Part shown: positions 7,783-14,027 of the stretch, piece by piece
How the letters are laid out: every line of letters starts with the position of its first letter
Position numbering within the stretch: position 1 is the stretch's first letter
Source: Thermoflexus hugenholtzii JAD2
Lineage (GTDB): Bacteria > Chloroflexota > Dehalococcoidia > SHYB01
Assembly (NCBI GenBank): GCA_945861815.1
Contig: CAMAVV010000006.1
Span: 1 to 20,515, forward strand
Direction of reading: 5' to 3'
Length of the DNA stretch: 20,515 nucleotides
Notes under the pieces: generated by a model
The model's database searches: none
Told to the model about the DNA's origin: nothing
What the model saw: the letters and a program-made list of their open reading frames with translations, nothing else
Program-made: the position numbers and the translations under genes

Positions 7783-8607
7783 CTATATCAGCGCCTTCCC
7801 GATCGCGCCTCCGAGGAAATCCAGCAGCGTATCGTTGAACGCTTCCGGGTCCTCTAACTGCGGCATGTGCCCCACATTTGCAAGCGTCGCCTTGCGAACA
7901 ACACATATCTTCGACGCAAGCAGATTTGCGATTCGCTGAAACCGCCCGCCATCCCTCTCGCCGACAACCACAAGCGTGGGCACGTTGATATCTTGCAATC
8001 GCTCCATCGCCCACTTTTCAGGATGCGGATAGACCGTCGCATCCTTCCAGCTCGCCCCCGTCCACCCGCTCAGCATCTCCCTGGAAAGCTGCATCAGCTC
8101 GGGCTTATGGCGGACTCCCGCGAATGCGTCGCTGCGGAGCGACGCTCCGATGAGCTTGTCGCCGATGCCCTCTCGTCGCATGACCTCCCGGCGCTTCTTC
8201 ATCTTCGCCAGGAACGCTTCATCGCGCTCGAACCCATCGAGGCCTGAGTCAACGACGGTCAGCGTGGTGATTGCATCAGGGTGTGTCAGCGCATAGTCGA
8301 TTGCGATATTGCCGCCCATCGAATGGCCCACGATCGACGGCTTGGTCATGCCGAGATGCCGAACAAGCGCGTACAGGTCCCTCGAGTAGTGCTGCGTCAA
8401 ATAGCCCGTGGCCGGCGCCTCCGACTTCCCATGCCCGCGCATATCGAAGGTGACGACGGTGTACGTTTGCGAGATCGCCTCAACCTGGTATCGCCAAGCG
8501 CGATGGTCTAGCGCGTGGCCGTGGAGAACAACGACCGGATGCCCGTCGCCCGTCACCTCGTAATAGATACGGACGCCATCCAACAACGCATACGGCATAG
8601 TTTCCAT
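7783..8607 (-). CDS. Alpha/beta-fold hydrolase
   Basis: The 274-residue protein is a classic alpha/beta hydrolase. It has an oxyanion loop VVVLHGHALDHRAW, a nucleophile elbow VGHSMGGN with Ser96, an acidic residue Asp219 in VVVGERDGG, and catalytic His247 in LANVGHMPQLEDP. The frame is open further upstream into the next gene, but the natural start is the ATG at 8607 (or 8598), since earlier starts would overlap the ThDP enzyme gene. The start lies 37 bp after that gene's stop, so they are probably co-transcribed. The motifs resemble the esterase / 3-oxoadipate enol-lactonase / haloperoxidase-like branch. The substrate cannot be assigned. It may act on a product or thioester made by the neighbouring ThDP enzyme, but that is only a context guess. 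Confidence 0.9.
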   Translation of the reverse strand: METMPYALLDGVRIYYEVTGDGHPVVVLHGHALDHRAWRYQVEAISQTYTVVTFDMRGHGKSEAPATGYLTQHYSRDLYALVRHLGMTKPSIVGHSMGGNIAIDYALTHPDAITTLTVVDSGLDGFERDEAFLAKMKKRREVMRREGIGDKLIGASLRSDAFAGVRHKPELMQLSREMLSGWTGASWKDATVYPHPEKWAMERLQDINVPTLVVVGERDGGRFQRIANLLASKICVVRKATLANVGHMPQLEDPEAFNDTLLDFLGGAIGKALI

Positions 8608-8644
8608 GTAGGGGCGTGCGGCTGCGCGCCCTCGGTCAGATTCT

Positions 8645-10303
8645 TTAGTAGATGCGCTTCTGCGAGCGTCCCGGCATCTCGCCGTACCCGATGTTCGGGT
8701 CGGTAATGACGTTGAGGCACGCAGGCAAGCCCGACTTGAACGCTCTGTCCAGCGCCGGCCTGATCTGCTCCGGCCGCTCCACCAATTCGCCATGGCCGCC
8801 CATCGCCTCGACGATCTTGTCATAGCGCGTCGCCTGGGAAAGGTCGCACCCAAGCGCCCGTCCATACATCTTCTTCACGCCATGGATCGTCTGGCCCCAG
8901 CCTCCATTGTTGGAAATCACCGAGACCACAGGCAGCTTGAAGCGCACCATCGTCTCCATATCCATGCCGTTCAGGCCCCAGCCGCCGTCGCCGTTCAGCA
9001 GCAGCACTTGTTTGCCCGGTCGCCCCAGTTGCGCCGCGATGGCGAATCCCGTGCCGACGCCCAGACAGCCGAACTGCCCTGGGTCCAGCCAGTGGCCCGG
9101 CTGGTGGATGCCGATGGCCCGCGCGCCAAAGGTCACGATATCGCCGCCATCGCCTATCACCGTGGCATCCTTATCGAGGTATTGGTCGATCTCCGCCACA
9201 AGGCGCATCGGATGGATCGGCGTCGCGTCGTTCTTCCGCAGCGCCTGGTCCCCTTCTTTATAGCCGCGCTCCTCCGTCATCACCTTATCGAGCCAGTCGC
9301 CGTTCGGCTCGTGGCCGGCTCGCGGCAATTCGTTGAGTATCTCGCGGAGGATCAGCTTCGAGTCGCCGACGATGCCTACTTCGATGGCGCGGTTCCGCCC
9401 GATCTCCGTGCCGTCGCTCATGATATGCACAATCTTCGCCTCAGGATGGACCAGGTTCGGCTTGCCGAAGCTGAGGCGGAAGTCCATCGTGGTGCCGATG
9501 AGCACAAGCGCGTCGGTCTGCGTGAGCGCGAACCTGCGTGACTGCGCGCCGAGTTGCGGATGGGTCGCAGGGATGCTGCCGCGCCCCATGCCGTTGAGGA
9601 AGACCGGGGCCTTCATCCGCTCGACAAGTTCGCGAAGCTCCCCCGCCGCATCGCACCACCAGACGTCGCTGCCTGCCATGATGACGGGCCGCTTCGCCTT
9701 CGCGATGAGCTTCGCCGCCTCCTGGATATAGCCGGGATCCCCTGGCATGCGCGCCTTCGTCCGATACTGCTTGGGAAACTCAACCTTCTCCATCGGGACG
9801 CGCCCGCCAAGGATGTCGATCGGTATCTCGATATACGCTGGCCCCACCTTCGGCGTCGTCGCATGGCGGAAGGCCGTTGCGACAAAGTCAGGGATGCGCG
9901 CCGTGTCTGCGCACTGGTTCGACCACTTGGTGACGGAGCGCATCATCGTGACGCTGTCGAACTCCTGCAAGCCGCCGGAGAGCAGCGACCGTATGCCGCT
10001 GTTGCCGCCGATGACGACCATGGGGCTCGGCGCTTGGAAGGCGTTCGCCACAGCCGTCACCGTGTCCGTGACTCCAGGCCCTGCCGTCACCACGGCGACT
10101 CCCGGCTTGCGCGTCACCCGCGACCAGCCCTCTGCGGCGTGCCCTGCCACCTGCTCGTGGCGCACATCGATGATCTTGATGCCCTCGTCGGCGCACCCTT
10201 CGTAGATGCCATAGATATGCCCGCCGTTCAGCGTGAAGATGTATTCGACGCCTTCGGCCTTCAGCGCCTTCGCGACGAGATGCCCGCCGTCTATGTCAGC
10301 CAT
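8645..10303 (-). CDS. ThDP-dependent enzyme, acetolactate synthase / 2-hydroxyacyl-CoA lyase-like
   Basis: The 552-residue protein has the three-domain ThDP architecture: an N-terminal PYR domain with the ThDP-activating Glu50 (DVRHEQVAGHAAEG) and VTAGPGVTDTVTAVANA; a central domain (~190-330, KAKRPVIMAGSDVWW); and a C-terminal PP domain with GQFGCLGVGTGFAIAA and the Mg/ThDP motif starting GDGGWG and ending SVISNN. The stretch GMDMETMVRFKLPVV resembles 2-hydroxyacyl-CoA lyases, while the overall fold also fits acetolactate synthase large-subunit homologues. No small regulatory subunit gene is adjacent, which argues against the biosynthetic enzyme. The ATG at 10303 is preceded by AAGGAAG inside a GA-rich repeat tract. 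The alpha/beta hydrolase follows 37 bp downstream. The exact reaction is uncertain. Confidence 0.88.
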   Translation of the reverse strand: MADIDGGHLVAKALKAEGVEYIFTLNGGHIYGIYEGCADEGIKIIDVRHEQVAGHAAEGWSRVTRKPGVAVVTAGPGVTDTVTAVANAFQAPSPMVVIGGNSGIRSLLSGGLQEFDSVTMMRSVTKWSNQCADTARIPDFVATAFRHATTPKVGPAYIEIPIDILGGRVPMEKVEFPKQYRTKARMPGDPGYIQEAAKLIAKAKRPVIMAGSDVWWCDAAGELRELVERMKAPVFLNGMGRGSIPATHPQLGAQSRRFALTQTDALVLIGTTMDFRLSFGKPNLVHPEAKIVHIMSDGTEIGRNRAIEVGIVGDSKLILREILNELPRAGHEPNGDWLDKVMTEERGYKEGDQALRKNDATPIHPMRLVAEIDQYLDKDATVIGDGGDIVTFGARAIGIHQPGHWLDPGQFGCLGVGTGFAIAAQLGRPGKQVLLLNGDGGWGLNGMDMETMVRFKLPVVSVISNNGGWGQTIHGVKKMYGRALGCDLSQATRYDKIVEAMGGHGELVERPEQIRPALDRAFKSGLPACLNVITDPNIGYGEMPGRSQKRIY

Positions 10304-10310
10304 GCCGCAC

Positions 10311-10379
10311 TTCCTTGTTCTCTGTACCTTGCTCCCTGTCCCTCGATCCCCGATCCTCGTACCTCAATCCCTCCCCCAG
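10311..10379. repeat. CT-rich (+) / GA-rich (-) tract T4 upstream of the ThDP enzyme
   Basis: About 70 bp of irregular purine units on the minus strand (GGTACGAGG, ATCGAGGGACAGGGAGC, AAGGTACAG, AACAAGG). The last unit provides the AAGGAAG ribosome site of the ThDP gene. It shares ACAGGGAGC and GCAAGG with tract T1. Confidence 0.6.
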
Positions 10380-10424
10380 GAGCGCGGCTATTGTAGCCCA
10401 GATGTATCGGGCTGCAAAGTGAAT

Positions 10425-10961
10425 CTACTGCCGCGCCCGCGTGTAGGCCATTGCGATGGAGAGGATCATGGAGAGCCAGCTCCACAGCGCTCCCCATGGC
10501 CTGAAGTCGAGGGCATGCTCAACGGCGAAGGAGTTGGGAACATCGAACCGGAAGATGAGGCCGAGGACATTGCCAAAGACGTAGGCTGCCGCCGTTGCCA
10601 CACCTGCGATCACGCCCATACTCGTCGCCTGCTTGCGATTCGAGACCCGGCTTATCAGCGCCCCGAGCGCATAGCCTATGCCAAGCGCGATGATGACTGA
10701 AAAGAATCCGAAAAGGTTGGTGCTTTTCGCAAAGCCCCAGGCAAACGCCCCCGCGAGCGCGCCGAGCGCCGCCGCGCCAACGACCTTTGCATACAGCCCC
10801 GCCGAAACCTGTGTCAGTGGGTTCGGGCGCACCTTCGCGCAATCGCGGCAGCGATGGCCCACCGGCGTCGAGATCATGCAGCGGAAACAGATCAACTTCC
10901 CGCATTTGTTGCAGGAAACCCGTGTCTCCACCTCAGGATGGTTAGCGCATCGCATCTCCAT
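10425..10961 (-). CDS. B-box-type zinc-finger membrane protein of unknown function
   Basis: The 178-residue protein starts with a compact Cys/His cluster (MRCANHPEVETRVSCNKCGK, then CFRCM and HRCRDCAK), the spacing of a bacterial B-box-like zinc ribbon. About four hydrophobic segments follow: VVGAAALGALAGAFAWGF, LFGFFSVIIALGIGYALGAL, GVIAGVATAAAYVFGNVLGL and LWSWLSMILSIAMAY. This resembles short zinc-finger plus multi-helix membrane proteins usually annotated as B-box zinc-finger proteins; no enzymatic motif is visible. The ATG at 10961 is only 2 nt after the plsY stop, so translation is probably coupled. The role may be structural or regulatory at the membrane, but nothing in the sequence proves it. 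Confidence 0.85.
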   Translation of the reverse strand: MEMRCANHPEVETRVSCNKCGKLICFRCMISTPVGHRCRDCAKVRPNPLTQVSAGLYAKVVGAAALGALAGAFAWGFAKSTNLFGFFSVIIALGIGYALGALISRVSNRKQATSMGVIAGVATAAAYVFGNVLGLIFRFDVPNSFAVEHALDFRPWGALWSWLSMILSIAMAYTRARQ

Positions 10962-10963
10962 CG

Positions 10964-11647
10964 CTACTTCGTCTCCTGCGTGGCCGCTCGGTTATCCACG
11001 GCCGTGCGCTGCACCCATGCCTGCCGCTCTTTCGTATCCCGGTCGTACAAGAACCGGTTGAGGAGCACCTTGCCTCCCCCGTTTCGCGGCAGCGGCGTCC
11101 AGTTCCCTGTGAGCCGCTTCACGATGACCAGCAGGACGATGATGCAGAGTCCCCAGATAACGGGCGCCTCTTCATCGAAAAGATAGGCCCACAGAGGAGC
11201 CATCGCCATAGAAAAGCCCATCACCAGCGGGATATTCCCGATGAAGGCGATGCCGAAGATGGCGATGATGATGAAGAGCAGAAGCTCAAGCTGTGCGATG
11301 GCCAGCATCACGCCGATGACCACGGCCATGCCGCGCCCGCCCTGGAATCCAAGATAGGCCGACCAGTTGTGCCCGGCGACCCCTGCGATGCCGGCCAGCA
11401 TCTGCACGGAGCGCGATTCGTCGAGATACTGCGCTGCCCACACAGGGCCGGCACCCTTCAAGATGTCGAGGATGCCGACGGCCACAACGGCCCACTTGCC
11501 AAGGGCCTGCCCTGCGTTGGAGCCCGTGACAGAGCCGCTCCCATACGTTCGGAGATCGATGCCCTTGAGTATCTTGGCCAGGAGATAGGCCGTGGGGATC
11601 GAGCAGAAGAAGTAGGCGGCGGCGATGAGAAGGATCGAGGTTGCCAC
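10964..11647 (-). CDS. plsY: Glycerol-3-phosphate acyltransferase PlsY
   Basis: The 227-residue integral membrane enzyme acylates glycerol-3-phosphate with acyl-phosphate, the first committed step of phospholipid synthesis in most bacteria. It shows the PlsY signatures SIPTAYLLAKILKGIDLRTY then GSGSVTGSNAG, DILKGAGPV, and GHNWSAYLGFQGGRGMAV, with about six hydrophobic segments. The classic GSGN(I/V)GATN is here GSGSVTGSNA, a tolerated variant. The C-terminal ~35 residues (RFLYDRDTKERQAWVQR...) extend a little beyond the common ~200 aa. The start is GTG at 11647, 15 nt after the fabZ stop and preceded by GAGGCAG. Its position after fabZ groups two lipid-synthesis steps. Confidence 0.95.
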   Translation of the reverse strand: MATSILLIAAAYFFCSIPTAYLLAKILKGIDLRTYGSGSVTGSNAGQALGKWAVVAVGILDILKGAGPVWAAQYLDESRSVQMLAGIAGVAGHNWSAYLGFQGGRGMAVVIGVMLAIAQLELLLFIIIAIFGIAFIGNIPLVMGFSMAMAPLWAYLFDEEAPVIWGLCIIVLLVIVKRLTGNWTPLPRNGGGKVLLNRFLYDRDTKERQAWVQRTAVDNRAATQETK

Positions 11648-11662
11648 GCTGCGCTCTGCCTC

Positions 11663-12103
11663 TTACGCCTTCGCCTGCGGCGGGTCTACGATGGCAAAGG
11701 TCAACTCGCCCTCAACAACTGCGTTCTCGCCAACCAGCGCCTTCGCCGCGCCCTTGCCGATGCGCCCCCGGATGTTCGTCAGCGTCACCTCAAGGCGTAG
11801 CATGTCGCCGGGGCGGACCGGCGCCTTGAAGCGCACGTCTATCCCCGCGAAGTAGACCAGCTTTCCCTTGTTCTCCGGCGGCGTGAGGATCGCCACGCAC
11901 CCTACCTGGGCCAGCGCCTCCACCATCAGCACCCCCGGCACGATGGGATTCCCTGGGAAATGCCCTGCGAAGAACGGTTCGTTTATAGTGAAGGTCTTTA
12001 TCCCGACGGCGCGTACACCGGGCGTTACCTCAAGGATGCGATCGATGAGGAGAAACGGTGGCCGGTGCGGAATGATTTCCTGTATCTTCTGGCTATCAAG
12101 CAT
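11663..12103 (-). CDS. fabZ: (3R)-hydroxyacyl-ACP dehydratase FabZ
   Basis: The 146-residue hot-dog-fold dehydratase removes water from 3-hydroxyacyl-ACP in type II fatty-acid synthesis. The N-terminal IIPHRPPFLLIDRI and the active-site motif HFPGNPIVPGVLMVEALAQ, with His48 and Glu62, match the family's catalytic pair. VYFAGIDVRFKAPVRPGD follows as expected. Length is normal (about 140-155). The ATG at 12103 follows a 129-bp gap occupied by a palindromic repeat element, so this gene may start a sub-operon (fabZ-plsY-B-box) or be read through from the PHP gene. Confidence 0.97.
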   Translation of the reverse strand: MLDSQKIQEIIPHRPPFLLIDRILEVTPGVRAVGIKTFTINEPFFAGHFPGNPIVPGVLMVEALAQVGCVAILTPPENKGKLVYFAGIDVRFKAPVRPGDMLRLEVTLTNIRGRIGKGAAKALVGENAVVEGELTFAIVDPPQAKA

Positions 12104-12130
12104 CGCTGTATCTATGTCCTCGAACTACCC

Positions 12131-12229
12131 CCTCTCCCTTGATGGGAGAGAGCTTGCGCTGAGTCTGCCGAAGCGACCTCGCGATAGTTGAAGATTCCGT
12201 GTGCGGCACCGGAACGAGAGGTGAGGGTG
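12131..12229. repeat. Palindromic repeat element copy R2 (long form)
   Basis: CCTCTCCC (12131-12138) and GGGAGAG (12144-12150) form a 7-bp stem round a TTGAT loop. The element closes about 80 bp later with GAGAGGTGAGGGTG. The ends match R1 (5716-5764) and the in-gene copy R3 (18583-18643), but the interior is about 50 bp longer. It fills almost the whole gap between the PHP stop codon and the fabZ start. No T-run follows the stem on the minus strand, so it is not a canonical terminator. Confidence 0.6.
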
Positions 12230-12232
12230 CCT

Positions 12233-13072
12233 CTACCCTCTGGCCTTCGCGGCCTTCATCGCCCTCAGTTTCTCTGCGGTCGACATAGGCGGCCCCACAA
12301 GCCCAGGCTCCACTTCACCGGCGTAACCGTTGCCGTGATAGTCGCTGCCGCCGCAGGGCAGAAGGCCATGCTGGTCGGCAAGCATCTTGAAACGCGCCGT
12401 ATCCGCCTCGCTGTACGTGGAGTAATAGACCTCCATGCCGATGAGTCCCGCCGCCTTCAGCGACGGCACGATCTTCTCGACGCCTTTCACATAGACCGGG
12501 TGCGCCAGCACCGGCAGCGCGCCGTTGCGCAACGCCAGTTCGATGGCCTGCTCCGGCGTCATCTTGTCTCTCTCCACATAGGCGGGACAGCCCTTGGCGA
12601 GATATTTGTCGAAGGCCTCTTGGTGCGACGCGACATATCCCTTCTCGATCAGCGCACGCGCCACGTGGGGCCTGCCCACCGAGCCGTCGCCCGCGATCTC
12701 CAGCACCCGCTTCCAGGAGAGCGGCATCCGCAGCTCCGCCAGCTTCTCCACCATCTTCTGGCCGCGCTCGTATCGCGTCGCGCGGAACTGTTCGAGCTCC
12801 TTTTGGAACGCGGCGTCGTCGCGGTTCACGTAGTAGGCCAGGATGTGGACTTCGCCCCCTTCGATCTCCGTGCTGATCTCTACGCCGGGGATGATCGTGA
12901 GCTTCGGGTAGCGCTTCGCCGCCTGGAGCGCCTCGTCTATCCCCTGCGTTGTGTCGTGGTCCGTGAGGGCGATAATCTTGAGCGCCGTCTTCCCGATCTT
13001 CTCTATCAACTCCGCCGGCTTCAGCGTGCCGTCGGAATACGTTGAGTGCATGTGCAGGTCTACGTCAGCCAC
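12233..13072 (-). CDS. PHP-domain phosphoesterase (RNase AM / 3',5'-nucleoside bisphosphate phosphatase-like)
   Basis: The 279-residue PHP-fold metal hydrolase shows the metal-binding motifs in order: DLHMHSTYSDG (H7, H9, D14), LTDHDT (D38-H39-D40), IPGVEIS (E65), HILAY (H76) and, near the C-terminus, CGGSDYHG. This is the layout of the YciV/TrpH subgroup, whose studied members dephosphorylate 3',5'-nucleoside bisphosphates or trim 5' ends of small RNAs. The exact substrate here is inferred. The start is GTG at 13072, 1 nt after the ymdB stop; GGGAGG inside the ymdB tail serves as ribosome site. Its place behind ymdB, with rny just upstream, fits a role in RNA-fragment or nucleotide turnover. 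Confidence 0.92.
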   Translation of the reverse strand: MADVDLHMHSTYSDGTLKPAELIEKIGKTALKIIALTDHDTTQGIDEALQAAKRYPKLTIIPGVEISTEIEGGEVHILAYYVNRDDAAFQKELEQFRATRYERGQKMVEKLAELRMPLSWKRVLEIAGDGSVGRPHVARALIEKGYVASHQEAFDKYLAKGCPAYVERDKMTPEQAIELALRNGALPVLAHPVYVKGVEKIVPSLKAAGLIGMEVYYSTYSEADTARFKMLADQHGLLPCGGSDYHGNGYAGEVEPGLVGPPMSTAEKLRAMKAAKARG

Positions 13073-13073
13073 C

Positions 13074-13841
13074 TTAGGGAGCCTCCCTGTCTATCCGCTG
13101 GATGCTCTTCGCCTTCCCGGTGTTTGCATCGATATCCAGCAGCACCGAGCTGAAGATCACCGGCCCATCGGCGACGCCAAGTGGCGAGTAGAGCTGCGTC
13201 ATGAATCGCTTCAGCACATCTTCCGGCACATTGCCGATCACCGAGTCCCGCGGGCCCGCCATGCCGATGTCTGAGATAAAGGCAGTCCCCTTTGGCAGCA
13301 CGCGCCCATCCGTGGTGCCGATGTGCGTGTGCGTCCCCAGCACCGCCGAGACGCGCCCGTCGAAGTACCAGCCAAGCGCCCCTATCTCCGATGTCGCCTC
13401 TGTGTGCGCATCGACGATGACGACCTTCGTGCGGTGCCCCACCTCTTCCAGCAATCCATCCAGCGCGCGAAAGGGGTCGTCCACCGATGGCATGAAGACC
13501 CTGCCCATGATATTCACAACAAGCGCGCCCTTGCAAAAGGTATAGCCGTGCCCTGGCACACCGGGCGGATAATTCATCGGGCGGATAAGGGGCAGCTCGC
13601 TCTCCGGGTACGGGATGATCTCTCGCTTGCTCCAGGCGTGATTCCCCGACGTGATGACGTCCACGCCTGAGCCGTACAGGTCCTGCACCGTGTCCGGCGT
13701 CATCCCAATGCCGTTCGCTGTGTTTTCGCCGTTGGCGATGACTAGGTCCAGCTTAAGCTCCGTCCGCAGCTTCGGGACGAACTCCCGAACGGCCTTGAGC
13801 CCGGGCTTGCCCACAACATCCCCCACCATCAGTACTCGCAT
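13074..13841 (-). CDS. ymdB: YmdB-family metallophosphoesterase (TIGR00282-like)
   Basis: The 255-residue calcineurin-like phosphoesterase has the family motifs RVLMVGDVVGKPG (Asp8), ANGENTANGIG (Glu39/Asn40), TSGNHAW, VIVDAHTEATSE and VLGTHTHIGTTDG. YmdB of Bacillus is a 2',3'-/3',5'-cyclic nucleotide phosphodiesterase affecting motility and biofilm genes, and the gene commonly sits beside rny, as it does here. The ATG at 13841 lies 183 nt beyond the end of rny, with a strong terminator between them, so it probably has its own promoter and starts the ymdB-PHP pair. Length is typical (~260). Confidence 0.95.
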   Translation of the reverse strand: MRVLMVGDVVGKPGLKAVREFVPKLRTELKLDLVIANGENTANGIGMTPDTVQDLYGSGVDVITSGNHAWSKREIIPYPESELPLIRPMNYPPGVPGHGYTFCKGALVVNIMGRVFMPSVDDPFRALDGLLEEVGHRTKVVIVDAHTEATSEIGALGWYFDGRVSAVLGTHTHIGTTDGRVLPKGTAFISDIGMAGPRDSVIGNVPEDVLKRFMTQLYSPLGVADGPVIFSSVLLDIDANTGKAKSIQRIDREAP

Positions 13842-13862
13842 GAAGCCCCGTTCTGTCGGGCC

Positions 13863-13892
13863 ATTTCAGGCCCAAAAATACCCTGCTGTCAA
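13863..13892 (-). promoter_or_regulatory. Candidate promoter for ymdB-PHP
   Basis: The minus strand has TTGACA (13887-13892), 18 bp, then TGAAAT (13863-13868). The -10 hexamer lies in the loop of a small GGGCC/GGCCC inverted repeat (13858-13862 and 13869-13873), which could be an operator. An alternative -10, TATACT, lies further upstream at 13912-13917 but has a poor -35. Which one is used cannot be decided from sequence. Confidence 0.45.
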
Positions 13893-13946
13893 CAGGTGCG
13901 CATCTCGAATCAGTATACCCCCTCCGCATCAGGAGCGGAAGGGAAC

Positions 13947-13986
13947 AAAAAAAGAACGGCCCCGAGTTACATCGGGGCCGTTCTTT
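13947..13986 (-). terminator. Rho-independent terminator of rny
   Basis: A perfect 15-bp stem (13951-13965 with 13972-13986; GAACGGCCCCGA core) with a 6-nt loop is followed on the minus strand by a run of seven T (13953 to 13947). It lies 38 bp past the rny stop and separates rny from ymdB. Confidence 0.93.
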
Positions 13987-13992
13987 ATTCTG

Positions 13993-14027
13993 CTTCCTAA
14001 TTCCTAACCCTTGTTCCTCGTTCCCTA
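13993..14027. repeat. CT-rich (+) / GA-rich (-) tract T5
   Basis: Short irregular units (GGGAACGAGG, AACAAGG, TTAGGAA, TTAGGAAG) run on the minus strand from the rny stop codon to just before the terminator. Confidence 0.45.

Noticed and set aside
8608..8865. N-terminal extension of the alpha/beta hydrolase
   Set aside because: The upstream part overlaps the end of the ThDP enzyme gene and is Arg/Ser-rich. Homologous hydrolases begin near MPYALLDGVRIYYE.
11663..12103. FabA instead of FabZ
   Set aside because: The short length and the His48/Glu62 arrangement fit FabZ; FabA is longer and has Asp in place of the Glu.
13947..13986. CRISPR-like or riboswitch reading of the GC-rich hairpin
   Set aside because: A single perfect stem with a T-run just after a stop codon is a standard intrinsic terminator; there are no spacers or aptamer features.
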